Shown here: positions 1 to 8,638 of the stretch, in pieces | Position numbering within the stretch: position 1 is the first letter of the stretch | How the letters are laid out: every line of letters begins with the position of its first letter | Assembly: GCA_964610385.1 (NCBI GenBank) | Contig: CAZSXW010000011.1 | Coordinates: 1-39,328 of the forward strand | DNA: 39,328 nt | Direction: 5' to 3' | Source: CAZBSE01 sp964610385 | Lineage (GTDB): Bacteria > Actinomycetota > Humimicrobiia > Humimicrobiales > Humimicrobiaceae | Notes under the pieces: generated by a model | Told to the model about the DNA's origin: nothing | Database searches by the model: none | What the model saw: the letters and a program-made list of their open reading frames with translations, nothing else | Program-made: the position numbers and the translations under genes

Positions 1-223
1 ATCAGCTATTGTATCTTTAAGTTTATATACTGTCTAACAGGAGGGGTTCACCCCATAATATTAAATAGATTATTAAATAATTAATAAAATGGAAAACAAG
101 TGTAGTTCAAACAAAAGTAAATCGACTAATATACATGATAACATAAAGAGGTTTATTAAGCTTTTCAACATGGATTTATTCATTTATATTAAATACTGAA
201 TATAATTTAATAAAAGGATTAAG
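1..223. other. Left-edge intergenic region
   Basis: No convincing gene is seen. A TATAAT hexamer at 201-206 lies just before the SD-like AAAAGG (about 212-217) of the dehydrogenase at 224 and could be a -10 element, but no good -35 sits at the right distance. A tiny palindrome (43-54) is too short to interpret. Confidence 0.4.
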
Positions 224-1264
224 ATGAAAGCATTAAGAAAAATAAAAAAAGGTAAAGGTAATGTTTCTATTCAAGAGGTCCCGGAACCCAGAATAGACTC
301 AGATGAAGTACTAATGAAAGTATGGGCTGCAGGGGTCTGTGGGAGTGACCTATTGATTGAAGATGATAAGCATTTTTATAGTCCTCCAGTCACATTAGCT
401 CATGAATTTTCAGGAGTAGCCTATAAGGTAGGAAGAAATGTAAAAAAGATAAAAGTAGGAGATCATATTGTTGGTGATATAGAAACACCTTCTGGATGGT
501 TGGGAGTGACCAGAGATGGTGCATATGCTCCGTATATGTCTTTACCAGAGAATGTATGTTATAAATTACCTGAAGACTTTAACCTAGATCATGGAGCAAT
601 GACAGAATTAGTTACTGCTATAATACACATAATGCAGGAAAGAACTTCAGTAAGGGCAGGTGATTTTGTTGTTGTTGTTGGGCCAGGTCCTATGGGTTTG
701 CTGGGGGTACAGTTTGCAAAAATCAGAGGAGCATCAAAAGTAGTTTTGATTGGATTAAAGAAGGATAAAAGAAGACTTGAAACAGGGAGAAAAATAGGGG
801 CTGACTATATACTTTATTCGGATGAAAGTCCTGAAAAGACTGTTATGGACCTTACTGATGGTAAAGGTGCTGATTATGTCCTTGAGGCAGCAGGTGCCAG
901 AATAGGAGACAATATTATAGGAGCGCAACATGCAATAGATTGTGCCAGAAAAGCGTACGAGGGTGAGGGTGGAAAAGGAGAGATCGCTTTTATAAGTTTA
1001 TGGGGTGAACCCATTACACTTGATTTTGACAAAGTATGCCTTGGCCAAATTAACATTCATGGAAGCTGGAGTTGGAATGGTTCAGAGACATGGGAGAGAG
1101 CAGTTGAAATGATAACTAGTAGTGTATTTAATTTAGATGCTTTGATTACCAATACTTATAATTTAGAGGACTGGAAAAATGCATTTCAAAACTTAAGAAA
1201 AGGTGAGGATATAAAGGCGCTTATTTGTCCTAACGGCAGAGATTGGATAAAAAATAAAATTTAA
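224..1264 (+). CDS. Zinc-dependent MDR alcohol/polyol dehydrogenase
   Basis: A medium-chain dehydrogenase/reductase of 346 aa, the usual length for the family, probably an NAD(P)-linked oxidoreductase of an alcohol or polyol in the cytoplasm. Catalytic zinc ligands are visible as C39 (in GVCGSD), H60-E61 (in AHEFSG) and probably E128. The Rossmann nucleotide-binding motif GPGPMG lies at about 153-158. The structural-zinc lobe that normally carries four cysteines near residues 90-110 has none, so this is a one-zinc type. It resembles threonine/sorbitol dehydrogenases in layout, but the substrate cannot be read from the sequence. The ATG is preceded by AAAAGG. It stands alone, convergent with the next gene. 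Confidence 0.85.
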   Translation: MKALRKIKKGKGNVSIQEVPEPRIDSDEVLMKVWAAGVCGSDLLIEDDKHFYSPPVTLAHEFSGVAYKVGRNVKKIKVGDHIVGDIETPSGWLGVTRDGAYAPYMSLPENVCYKLPEDFNLDHGAMTELVTAIIHIMQERTSVRAGDFVVVVGPGPMGLLGVQFAKIRGASKVVLIGLKKDKRRLETGRKIGADYILYSDESPEKTVMDLTDGKGADYVLEAAGARIGDNIIGAQHAIDCARKAYEGEGGKGEIAFISLWGEPITLDFDKVCLGQINIHGSWSWNGSETWERAVEMITSSVFNLDALITNTYNLEDWKNAFQNLRKGEDIKALICPNGRDWIKNKI

Positions 1265-1414
1265 GATACTGGAATAAGTACCAGAATAAGTTAGATGTTT
1301 TCTTAGGAAAAATAATAATGAGCTAAATGCTTAATTCTTGTATAAAAATATCCTTATTTAGACAAATGATTTTAGTTCTAACTTTGTCCACTGTCACCAG
1401 CCAGTTGAGGAATT

Positions 1415-1984
1415 CTATGATTTTGGTATTCCTATCCACTTGGGCACCTTATTTAGATACTTTATGTAAGTATCCCCATATTTTTCTTTGCAGTAACGTT
1501 CCTCAGAACCAGCAATAATATTTACTAAAATAAAAAATAGTATAGCCACTAATAGAATAATCCATGAAGCAGTAGCTATACCTATTGCAATTAAAGCCAA
1601 GAGACAGGAAAAATATAATGGATGTCTAGAATACCTATATATTCCCTTAGTTACAGGCTTATCAGTAGGAGTAGTAATAAAACTTATACTAGCAGCAATC
1701 AACAATGCTGCCGCTGATAAAAAGATAAAAAGTCCAATATAAAACCATGCTGTTCCTAACTTAAAAGGTAGGAATATAGCATATAAAAACGCAATAGCTG
1801 TAATAATATTAGCTATATGGCCTATAACTTTATCTCTTTTGCTTAGTTTCATATCAGGTGGTGTACCTAATTTCTTATAAGCTTCTTTATTAATTACCCA
1901 ACCTAATAATGGAACAATCAAAAAGATGACTGTAAAAATCCAGGTACTCCAGAGACCAATTTCGAAAGCTGGTATAATTTGCAT
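1415..1984 (-). CDS. Isoprenylcysteine/phospholipid methyltransferase-like membrane protein
   Basis: A 189-aa integral membrane protein with about five hydrophobic segments. The C-terminal half carries the hallmark of the ICMT/PEMT-like membrane methyltransferases: YRYSRHPLY at about 116-124, a hydrophobic hairpin, then EERYCKEKYGDTYIKY at about 161-176. Members transfer a methyl group from SAM to a membrane-embedded acceptor. Bacterial homologues are mostly uncharacterised and the acceptor is unknown here. The ATG at 1984 has AAGGA about 9 nt upstream. The gene is convergent with the dehydrogenase and shows no operon partner. Confidence 0.8.
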   Translation of the reverse strand: MQIIPAFEIGLWSTWIFTVIFLIVPLLGWVINKEAYKKLGTPPDMKLSKRDKVIGHIANIITAIAFLYAIFLPFKLGTAWFYIGLFIFLSAAALLIAASISFITTPTDKPVTKGIYRYSRHPLYFSCLLALIAIGIATASWIILLVAILFFILVNIIAGSEERYCKEKYGDTYIKYLNKVPKWIGIPKS

Positions 1985-2075
1985 AATTTAAATCCTTGAA
2001 CCTCACTGGAACTATTATCTAATGCGTATTTCATATAATTATACTACTAAAGAAGGTTGAAAACAGGTTCTAACC

Positions 2076-2159
2076 TTACTTATTCTGGCCAGCTAAGTCA
2101 ATTATATTCCTTAATTCTTTTAAAAATTGGTTCGAAATTTCGCAACCCGGGGCAGCCAT
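2076..2159 (-). other. 27-codon ORF containing copy 1 of a duplicated element
   Basis: Directly downstream of the MFS gene on the same strand is a short frame that starts MAAPGCEISN and stops after 27 residues. GGAAG lies about 6 nt before its ATG, so it could be translated. The first ten residues are identical to part of the frame at 3431-3682. The APGCEI string weakly recalls the C-terminus of uroporphyrinogen-decarboxylase-like methyltransferases, so both copies may be decayed gene ends. I cannot tell a real small protein from a remnant. Confidence 0.3.
2131..2159. repeat. 29-bp direct repeat, copy 1
   Basis: Matches 3591-3619 at 28 of 29 positions in the same orientation (G at 2151 versus A at 3611). 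It contains the 10-bp palindrome CGAAATTTCG. The two copies bracket the MFS gene, about 1.46 kb apart. Both are in frame on the minus strand with an ATG and encode MAAPGCEISN. Confidence 0.85.
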
Positions 2160-2170
2160 ATTTTACTTCC

Positions 2171-3364
2171 TTATTTGATGAAGAACCTAAACTTCTTATG
2201 ATAATTAAGAACGGAGGTAAGAATAATAAGTACAAGTAAAATAATTATATTGATATATAGAATACTGTTTTTTGAATAATACTCTGAAAAATACCCTGAA
2301 AGATACTGAAACACCATTATCCCTAAGTTGGCAAAAGCCAGCAGTAGTCCTGAAGCCGAATTGGTATATTCAGGAAATAGTCCTGATGCTATGGAAATGG
2401 TAATTGAAAAATTGCCGGCAATAGCAACACCAAATAGAAATATCAGGATATTTTTAAATATCAAATCTTGTATAAAAAGAATTCCTACGAGCAGGAAAAA
2501 GGATACTATAAAACTAAAAAGCAGGATACGCTTTTCCCTGAAGTGCTTGATCAATTTGCTCCGCAGCGCCATACCAATGAAAAGAGCTGCACCGTATATG
2601 GCAAGAAAAAGAGAGCTAATGTCAATTTCTATATCAATACTCTGAAAATAAGATGTAAACCACATAAAGAAAGTATTCATAACGGAAATGTAAAAAAAGA
2701 TTATTGCCCCGCACATGATAAAATTGGTATTGGAAATAATCCTTCTGTTAGCCACAAAAAGGGTCTTTAGATTACTGGCTACACGGACCATCTTTGGTAC
2801 CTTAAGCTTCAATAAAAAAATCATTAAAGCAAACAGTATTATAAGACTAAAAAGATAGAAATTACGCCAATTAATATTTATAAAAAGCATAAGACTAACT
2901 ATAAGAGGCGCAATAATAAAACCTGCTGTATTTCCCATGTTTACTTTAATTAGGATCGATGTCCTGCGAGTTGAGTACAGGCTTCCTATAATAGAAAGAT
3001 TTCCTATAATCAGGACTCCTACTCCCAATTGCAGTAGGAAATACGCAACTATAAAGATGGGAAAAGAATGTGAAAAATACAACATGATGGAACCAGCTAT
3101 GCTCACTCCCAATCCAATATAAAGTACTTTCTTTAGACCTATAAGCTCTATAAGGTTGCCGGCACTTATTGATACTAAAAACAGGGCAAAAACACTTAAA
3201 GAAATAGCTGAACCGATAAAGTCCAGTCCTACTTCCAGCTCTTCTGAAATAAGCGGTATTAGGGGACCAATGAACTGCCTTGATACAGACAGCACAAGCA
3301 CCTGTGAAAATGCAAATACCAGTATCTGATTTTGCCTAATTCTATTAGTAGTCTTATTCGCCAC
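2171..3364 (-). CDS. Major facilitator superfamily transporter
   Basis: A 397-aa polytopic membrane protein with about twelve hydrophobic segments and basic residues in the central loop, typical of MFS antiporters and exporters. The loop between helices 2 and 3 reads GNLIELIGLKKVLYIG (about residues 68-83), a relaxed form of the MFS motif A. Substrate is unknown; drug or sugar efflux is possible from the family alone. The start at 3364 is GTG without a clear SD, so the exact N-terminus is uncertain. It is bracketed by a duplicated 29-bp element, which may mark past rearrangement. Confidence 0.82.
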   Translation of the reverse strand: MANKTTNRIRQNQILVFAFSQVLVLSVSRQFIGPLIPLISEELEVGLDFIGSAISLSVFALFLVSISAGNLIELIGLKKVLYIGLGVSIAGSIMLYFSHSFPIFIVAYFLLQLGVGVLIIGNLSIIGSLYSTRRTSILIKVNMGNTAGFIIAPLIVSLMLFININWRNFYLFSLIILFALMIFLLKLKVPKMVRVASNLKTLFVANRRIISNTNFIMCGAIIFFYISVMNTFFMWFTSYFQSIDIEIDISSLFLAIYGAALFIGMALRSKLIKHFREKRILLFSFIVSFFLLVGILFIQDLIFKNILIFLFGVAIAGNFSITISIASGLFPEYTNSASGLLLAFANLGIMVFQYLSGYFSEYYSKNSILYINIIILLVLIILTSVLNYHKKFRFFIK

Positions 3365-3430
3365 TATAAAAATTTTAAAAAATAAATCTTGGTCTTAAAA
3401 TATTAATCTTAAAACATAAATTATTCAATT

Positions 3431-3682
3431 TTAAATTTCAGGGATTTTAAATATAAAAGAGCATGCAGGATAAAATGCTTGAAAGTATAGAGTTGTCGGA
3501 AGAGTTAATCGTGTCAAAATGGTGCCCAGGATGTATATTGGCCGGTTAATAAATAAGCCTTTTAAATTAATAATTTCCCTTAAAATAGGATTCGAAATTT
3601 CGCAACCCGGAGCAGCCATGATTAGTTCGTCTTTTAAAATTAGATCAGTTTTTAGGGTAAATGCAAGGTGTACTAATTTCAA
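3431..3682 (-). pseudogene. Unrecognised short frame with copy 2 of the duplicated element
   Basis: An 83-codon frame beginning at a TTG, with no SD and no recognisable full-length family. It contains KDELIMAAPGCEISNPILRE, whose central ten residues equal the start of the small frame at 2076-2159. The frame is open a little further upstream to a TAA near 3712. The APGCEI string is weakly reminiscent of the C-terminal end of URO-D-like corrinoid methyltransferases, so a decayed 3' gene end is my best guess. It could also be chance coding potential around a repeat. Confidence 0.25.
3591..3619. repeat. 29-bp direct repeat, copy 2
   Basis: Second copy of the element at 2131-2159, with one mismatch. 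Similarity falls off quickly on both sides at DNA level, although the following residues remain loosely similar in the minus-strand frame (NPILREIINL versus NQFLKELRNI). Confidence 0.85.
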
Positions 3683-3785
3683 TAATTCCGGTATTGTTAA
3701 TATATGTTTTCTTTATGTAATTAATTGTTAAAGGATTAATAGCAGGTTCTTTAAAAGAATAAAATAAATCTAAAGGAGGATTTAG

Positions 3786-4538
3786 ATGGTTCAAAAAAAT
3801 GTATTGTTTGTTGGTGAGACATGGACTGTAACTAAATTTCACACAAAGGGTTTCGATGTGATTCCGTTAGGGGGATTCGAAGATTTTTCTATATACTTGA
3901 AAAAAGGTCTGGAAACTTTCAAAGACATAAACATTACACATATTCCTAATCATCTTGTGTTGAGTGCATATCCGCAGACAATGGAACAAATTTCAAAATT
4001 TAATGTAGTAATAATAAGTGATTGCGGAAGAAATACTTTGACTATGTATCCAGATATGTTTAAAGTCCCTATGGGACCTGACAAAGTTAAATTAACTGCA
4101 GATTATGTAAGAAACGGCGGTTCGCTTATAATGGTTGGCGGATATGTGGCTTTTCAGGGATTCCAGGGGAAGGGTAATTATCATGGAAGTGAAATAGAAG
4201 AAGTTTTACCTGTAGATATTATGGAAACAGACGATAGGATTGAAAGTACGGGAGGTGTAAAACCGAAGGTTATAAAAGGAAATCATAAAATATTAAAAGA
4301 TATTTCGGATGATTGGCCTAAATTTCTCGGTTATCAGAAAGTTATTCCAAAGACTGACTCAGAAGTACTTGTAACTATTGGGGATAATGAAGATGCATTT
4401 ATAATTATAGGTAAAGCCGGAAAAGGGAAATCTATGGCTTTCACCTCTGATCTAGCACCACATTGGGGAACGGATTTTGTTGTTTGGAAAGACTATGGAA
4501 AATTCTGGTATAACGCAATAAGTTGGTTAACAGAGTGA
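3786..4538 (+). CDS. GATase1-like domain protein (PF07090 type)
   Basis: A 250-aa soluble protein that looks like the putative glutamine amidotransferase family PF07090: VLFVGETW at the N-terminus, VVIISDCGRNT at about 74-84, and a nucleophile-elbow-like turn MVGGYVAFQG at about 117-126. The elbow position that carries the catalytic cysteine in true class I amidotransferases is Tyr here, so glutaminase activity is not expected. The family has no firm biochemical role and is often found in sugar-acid catabolic loci. The start is well supported by AAAGGAGG about 8 nt before the ATG. It stands alone between the MFS region and a convergent LOG gene. Confidence 0.75.
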   Translation: MVQKNVLFVGETWTVTKFHTKGFDVIPLGGFEDFSIYLKKGLETFKDINITHIPNHLVLSAYPQTMEQISKFNVVIISDCGRNTLTMYPDMFKVPMGPDKVKLTADYVRNGGSLIMVGGYVAFQGFQGKGNYHGSEIEEVLPVDIMETDDRIESTGGVKPKVIKGNHKILKDISDDWPKFLGYQKVIPKTDSEVLVTIGDNEDAFIIIGKAGKGKSMAFTSDLAPHWGTDFVVWKDYGKFWYNAISWLTE

Positions 4539-4591
4539 TATTTATTATTTTGTCTGTAGAGAGTCTTTTATATTTTTTTGTTATCCTTCTC

Positions 4592-4623
4592 AATCTGTTT
4601 ATTAGATCAGATTATTTTTTTTA
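4592..4623 (+). terminator. Putative intrinsic terminator
   Basis: AATCTG (4592-4597) and CAGATT (4608-4613) form a 6-bp stem followed by a run of eight T residues within 4615-4622. It would end transcription of the GATase1-like gene. The hairpin overlaps the last codons of the convergent LOG gene. Confidence 0.45.
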
Positions 4624-5312
4624 ATTAGATTTACAACATATTCAACTGCCTCATGCGGTTCATCTACTATTTTATAAAGTTTCCTGTCTTCAGGGTCGAT
4701 AGTAGCATTTTTTTTCACAAGAGACTTATTTATCCAATCATATAAATCCTTCCAGTAGCTGCTTCCATAAAGAGCAATTGGGAAATGTTCGATCTTACCG
4801 GTTTGTGCAAGAGTCAGTGCTTCAAAGAGTTCATCCAGTGTACCAAAACCGCCAGGGAAAATAATATACCCTACTGAATATTTAACAAAAATCATTTTCC
4901 GGACAAAGAAATAATGGAACTCCAGAGATATATTCTGGTAGGGATTTGGCTCCTGCTCAATAGGAAGCTCTATATTGCAGCCGATTGAGAGTCCGCCTGC
5001 TTCAAATGCACCTTTGTTTGCTGCTTCCATTATACCAGGGCCGCCACCAGTGATAACACCCAATCCATTTTTAGTAAGGAGAGTTGCAGTTTTAGTGGCA
5101 GCCTTGTAATATTTATTTTCAGGTCTGGTACGTGCAGAACCAAAAATAGAGATGCATGGTCCTACTCCTGAAAGTGCATCAAATCCATAAACAAACTCGC
5201 CCTGAATGCGCAGTACACGCCAGGGATCAGTATTTACAAAATCTGATGGCAAAGCTTTTGATGACTGCAGTAATTTTCTATCTTCATTCGAGTGATTATA
5301 TTTTTTATTCAT
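4602..5312 (-). CDS. LOG-family nucleoside 5'-monophosphate phosphoribohydrolase
   Basis: A TIGR00730/LOG (lysine-decarboxylase-like) protein that in this family cleaves the N-glycosidic bond of nucleoside monophosphates such as cytokinin precursors. The signature is complete: GGGPGIMEAANKG (about residues 90-102 from the chosen start), RKM (about 138-140) and PGGFGTLDE (about 153-161). The frame also has an ATG at 5333, but the one at 5312 has AAAGGAA 8 nt upstream while the earlier one has none, so I take 5312 (236 aa). In bacteria outside plant-associated groups the role is probably nucleotide salvage or housecleaning. Confidence 0.85.
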   Translation of the reverse strand: MNKKYNHSNEDRKLLQSSKALPSDFVNTDPWRVLRIQGEFVYGFDALSGVGPCISIFGSARTRPENKYYKAATKTATLLTKNGLGVITGGGPGIMEAANKGAFEAGGLSIGCNIELPIEQEPNPYQNISLEFHYFFVRKMIFVKYSVGYIIFPGGFGTLDELFEALTLAQTGKIEHFPIALYGSSYWKDLYDWINKSLVKKNATIDPEDRKLYKIVDEPHEAVEYVVNLIKKNNLI

Positions 5313-5460
5313 TGTTTGAATTCCTTTTTTCATTTTTTACAATTTCAAAATATCATATACTACATAAAAGGAAAAGAATCCCATACTTTTGGTTATTATT
5401 AATAGAACATTATTTTAAGCTTTTTCTCAGCTTTTTATTGTATAAATAAACACTAGTGAA

Positions 5461-5489
5461 TTGAAATTGAGCATTTTTAAAAATATAAT
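5461..5489 (+). promoter_or_regulatory. Sigma70-type promoter of the HtrA gene
   Basis: TTGAAA (5461-5466), a 17-bp spacer and TATAAT (5484-5489) give a near-consensus promoter. Transcription would begin near 5496, leaving a very short leader with the SD AAAGGAA at 5498-5504. Confidence 0.6.
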
Positions 5490-5510
5490 TTTATTTCAAA
5501 GGAACAATAA

Positions 5511-6635
5511 ATGAAAACAAAGAACTTTTTAATTAAATTGGTAATCGCAGTTGTGGTTTTTATAACCTTATTTTCAATATCAGGTTGTACTGCCATTCTT
5601 CAGCATCTCGGTAAGGATACAGAACAATCAATAGAAACAGAACAATTGCAGGAAGAGCAATCACAGACGGCGAACCAGGGTCCAGTCAGAAGTGAATACA
5701 ATATACTTTCGGAGTTTAATGAGGCCATAAGTACAGTGGCGGAAGAAGTAAAGCCCTCTGTGGTAAACATAATGGTAAAAGTAGTACAGAAAGACATATT
5801 TGGAAATTCACAGGAGGGAGAAGGCGTGGGTTCCGGTATAATATTTTCCTCTGATGGATATATACTTACCAATAACCATGTTGCAGGTGCAGCGGAGGAG
5901 CTTACAGTTACTCTGTATGACGGGAAGGAATTTCAGGCAGAACTTATAGGCTCGGACAGCACTACGGATATTGCAGTCATAAAAATTGAAGCAGCCGGCT
6001 TGCAACCTGCCGAGTTTATCTCGATTGATAATATTGATGTGGGTGAGCTTGCCATTGCAATAGGAAGTCCTTACGGGCTCCAGCAGACAGTAACCCAGGG
6101 TGTTGTAAGTGCCATAGGAAGGGATATACAGATCTCTTCAGATTCATATCCTATGGTTGATCTTATCCAGACAGATGCTGCAATAAATCCCGGGAACAGC
6201 GGCGGTCCTCTGGTGAATTCTTCAGGCCAGGTATTCGGAATGAACACCATGATCTACTCTACGTCAGGGTCAAACGCTGGTGTAGGTTTTGCCATACCGA
6301 GTGACACGGCAGTAAATATTGCAGACCAGATTATCAAAAACGGCAAGGCAAGAATTCCCTATACGGGAATTGAAATGGGTGAAAATACAACGGACATAAA
6401 GGGTATTTTTATAAAAAGTGTAATGCAGGGTTACCCTGCGGAAGAAGCCGGTATCAGGGCAGGGGATATAATCACTGAATTTGCCGGTAGAGATATGGAG
6501 ACACCTTATCAGCTGCTGGCTCAGCTATTGAGGCATAATGTTGGTGATGAAGTGACAGTTAAAATTTACAGAGATGGAGAATATATTGAATTAAATCTTA
6601 TTCTTGCCGAATCACCGCAGCGGCCCGCTGCATAG
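5511..6635 (+). CDS. HtrA/DegP-type lipoprotein serine protease with PDZ domain
   Basis: An S1C-family protease of 374 aa for envelope protein quality control. A lipoprotein signal ends in the lipobox ISGC (Cys26), followed by a Glu/Gln-rich linker to about residue 60, so the enzyme should be tethered outside the cytoplasmic membrane. The catalytic triad is visible as H123 (NNHVAG), D153 (STTDIAVIKIE) and S230 (NPGNSGGP). One PDZ domain occupies roughly 283-365. A near-perfect promoter lies immediately upstream. The DUF2905 gene follows 67 bp downstream and may be co-transcribed. Confidence 0.92.
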   Translation: MKTKNFLIKLVIAVVVFITLFSISGCTAILQHLGKDTEQSIETEQLQEEQSQTANQGPVRSEYNILSEFNEAISTVAEEVKPSVVNIMVKVVQKDIFGNSQEGEGVGSGIIFSSDGYILTNNHVAGAAEELTVTLYDGKEFQAELIGSDSTTDIAVIKIEAAGLQPAEFISIDNIDVGELAIAIGSPYGLQQTVTQGVVSAIGRDIQISSDSYPMVDLIQTDAAINPGNSGGPLVNSSGQVFGMNTMIYSTSGSNAGVGFAIPSDTAVNIADQIIKNGKARIPYTGIEMGENTTDIKGIFIKSVMQGYPAEEAGIRAGDIITEFAGRDMETPYQLLAQLLRHNVGDEVTVKIYRDGEYIELNLILAESPQRPAA

Positions 6636-6702
6636 ATTATTATATATAGAAAGGGTGGTGTAATTAATTTATATAACAAATAAGATATAATAATATATAA
6701 TT

Positions 6703-6939
6703 ATGGATTCTTGGAATAACCTGGGAAAAATACTTATATTTATAGGTATTGGCATTGCCATTATGGGTGGCATTATCTTTCTTTTTTCCAAAGCACCGTT
6801 TTTTGGAAAACTCCCTGGTGATATCATTATAAAAGAAGAGAACTTCAGCTTTTACTTCCCTATTGTAACAAGTATAATCATAAGTATAGTTCTCACTATA
6901 ATAATAAATATTATAATCAGGATATTTATGAGGAAATAA
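6703..6939 (+). CDS. DUF2905 small membrane protein
   Basis: A 78-aa protein with two transmembrane segments (about 8-28 and 50-75) separated by the conserved PFFGKLPGDI segment typical of DUF2905. The family is widespread in bacteria and has no known function. It follows the HtrA gene on the same strand. The SD is weak, and the ATG is chosen because it gives the full family length. Confidence 0.8.
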   Translation: MDSWNNLGKILIFIGIGIAIMGGIIFLFSKAPFFGKLPGDIIIKEENFSFYFPIVTSIIISIVLTIIINIIIRIFMRK

Positions 6940-6944
6940 GACGA

Positions 6945-6992
6945 GATGATTTATAAATCATCCAACATCCTTTGAGTTGGCTAACCTTTTTT
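6945..6992. terminator. Palindrome and hairpin between convergent genes
   Basis: A perfect 18-bp palindrome GATGATTTATAAATCATC (6945-6962) is followed by a CCAAC/GTTGG hairpin (6962-6980) and CTAACCTTTTTT (6981-6992). It lies between two convergent genes, where a transcription end is expected. The T-run is not immediately behind the stem, so the terminator call is tentative. Confidence 0.4.
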
Positions 6993-6996
6993 AAAA

Positions 6997-8295
6997 TCAG
7001 GGAGTAAATCTAACTTCAAAACTTATATCACTATCACGATAATACCACATGTCCAGATCATTATTATTATCCGTAGCCATTCCGGTAAAAATAATTATAA
7101 CCTGAAACCTGTCCCATCCATCATCTATAGTCTGCTGTAGTTTCGTTTTCAGTTCAGGAGAAGTGCATGCGAAATTGTGATAGTTGAATGATCCTATTAC
7201 TTCTCCGGTAGCATCAAAGTCAGGTCTTGATGTCCATCGGGACGAAAGCATACAAAGTGGTTTAAAAAGAGATAAATCTCCTTTCTGGTCATGGGAATAA
7301 AACCATAAGTGTGCCGAATTTATGGTCATCCCTGAAATTTCCGAGATATCAAAACTTATGTAACTCATATATGTACTGTTGTTCTCATCATCACCTACCT
7401 GATATCTTGTTCCTTTATATCCTTCATACTGACCATATGAATAGCCACTCTCATTTGTATCAATAGGTAATTCTATAAACATTTCAGTTTGTTGATACAT
7501 TACATCAACTGTCTCTGTTCTTGTGGCAGTTCCACCATTTCCATCATCTACCTGTACAGTTATAGAATAACTGCCTACTGTATTGGGGGTGGTCCAGATC
7601 ATTGGATTAGTACTATTATCATCTATAGAACCCCCGGTTACACTCCACTGATAAGTTATAGTGTCGCCATCTGGGTCGGATGCAATAGCAGTTACATCAT
7701 ATTTTACATCAGGGACTATGGAAGGATTTGAAAAAGTTATGTCAGTGATCACCGGATTATTATTTCCGTTTTTGGTAGTCTTGCTGCATCCCCAGCTGAG
7801 ATCTACTGAAGCTTTGTCAGAGCCTTCTGAATTGGTTGCAGTAGCCTCAAGTGTAAATGTCTCACTGGGGTCACTTAAGTTTACCTGGGCTTTCCTTTCT
7901 CCCCAGGCTCCCCCTGAATCATCCCTGTTCCATTTGACTTCCGGAGTGGGATTTCCAGTGACATTTGCCTGGACTCTGTAGAAACATATACCATCAGCTG
8001 CAGTGGCATCCTGATATATTTCAAGTGCTATTGTGGGTGCTGTTTTTTCTTCCTCTTCTGCTGTTTCCTCCCCTGATTCTTCTCCATCTTCTTTTTCTTC
8101 AGTTTCTTCTACGGTCTCTTCAGTTTCTTCTTCAGCTTCATCTTCCGTAGTTTCTTCCTCTTCTTCCTCTACAGCTTCTTCTTTCTCAGCTTCTGATCCA
8201 GTAAGTATACTGCACTGGTCAAAGAGGGCAGCAGTTCCAAAAAGAAAGATTATAGTTAATGCGGAAATGAATATAAATAATCTATTTTTTCTCAT
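6997..8295 (-). CDS. Secreted PKD/Ig-like and DNRLRE-type protein with acidic spacer
   Basis: A 432-aa exported protein with four parts. A signal/anchor helix covers residues 1-27; the following Cys28 (FDQC) is not a good lipobox. A Glu/Thr-rich spacer runs from about 35 to 85. One or two Ig/PKD-like beta domains follow (NPTPEVKWNRDD; then DPDGDTITYQWSVTGG with the VQVDDGNGG strand typical of PKD/cadherin-like repeats). The C-terminal domain of about 160 residues resembles DNRLRE domains (YQVGDDENNSTYMSYISFDIS), which occur in surface and extracellular-matrix proteins. GAAGGT precedes the ATG. Probably a cell-surface binding or structural protein; no enzymatic motif is seen. Confidence 0.7.
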   Translation of the reverse strand: MRKNRLFIFISALTIIFLFGTAALFDQCSILTGSEAEKEEAVEEEEEETTEDEAEEETEETVEETEEKEDGEESGEETAEEEEKTAPTIALEIYQDATAADGICFYRVQANVTGNPTPEVKWNRDDSGGAWGERKAQVNLSDPSETFTLEATATNSEGSDKASVDLSWGCSKTTKNGNNNPVITDITFSNPSIVPDVKYDVTAIASDPDGDTITYQWSVTGGSIDDNSTNPMIWTTPNTVGSYSITVQVDDGNGGTATRTETVDVMYQQTEMFIELPIDTNESGYSYGQYEGYKGTRYQVGDDENNSTYMSYISFDISEISGMTINSAHLWFYSHDQKGDLSLFKPLCMLSSRWTSRPDFDATGEVIGSFNYHNFACTSPELKTKLQQTIDDGWDRFQVIIIFTGMATDNNNDLDMWYYRDSDISFEVRFTP

Positions 8296-8638
8296 AATAC
8301 CTTCAATTAAGTATTGATAGTACCCGTTGGAATTTATTATACTATTTTTCTTTAGTTTGTTTAAATAAGCAGGTATATCCAGTAAATATATGGTGTAAAA
8401 GATATTTTAAGTTACAAATCATCTGGAAATTTTGAGGATATTTGACTTGTAGAGTTAGAATAATTACCAGAACTTGAAGAGCAGATAGAACAAGTGATAA
8501 CTAAATTCCAGTGGGAGATTTTAGATGTTTTGTATATAAACGAGATTTAGCTTACTATTCTTTTTTATTTTAATCTATAATAATGCTGAAGATGTACTCT
8601 TTATGAGTAAGAAAGGATTAAGTAAAGGAGGGATTATT
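8296..8638. other. Intergenic region before the beta-propeller gene
   Basis: No gene of normal size. A TATAAT at about 8575-8580 could be a -10 for the propeller gene but lacks a good -35. A stop-bounded frame of about 28 codons ending near 8550 (it includes LEEQIEQVITKFQWEI) looks protein-like but has no start and may be a gene remnant. Confidence 0.3.

Noticed and set aside
43..54. GGGGTTCACCCC palindrome
   Set aside because: A two-base loop cannot form a stable hairpin, there is no T-run, and it is too short to call an operator.
2121..2160. GGTTCGAAAT resembling a tRNA T-loop
   Set aside because: The flanking bases do not pair as a T-stem, and no D-arm, anticodon arm or acceptor stem is present; the copy at 3591 also lacks them.
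8033..8317. Ser-rich open frame antisense to an acidic spacer
   Set aside because: It is produced by reading GAA/GAG runs on the opposite strand; the same artefact appears opposite the spacers near 12221 and 31355.
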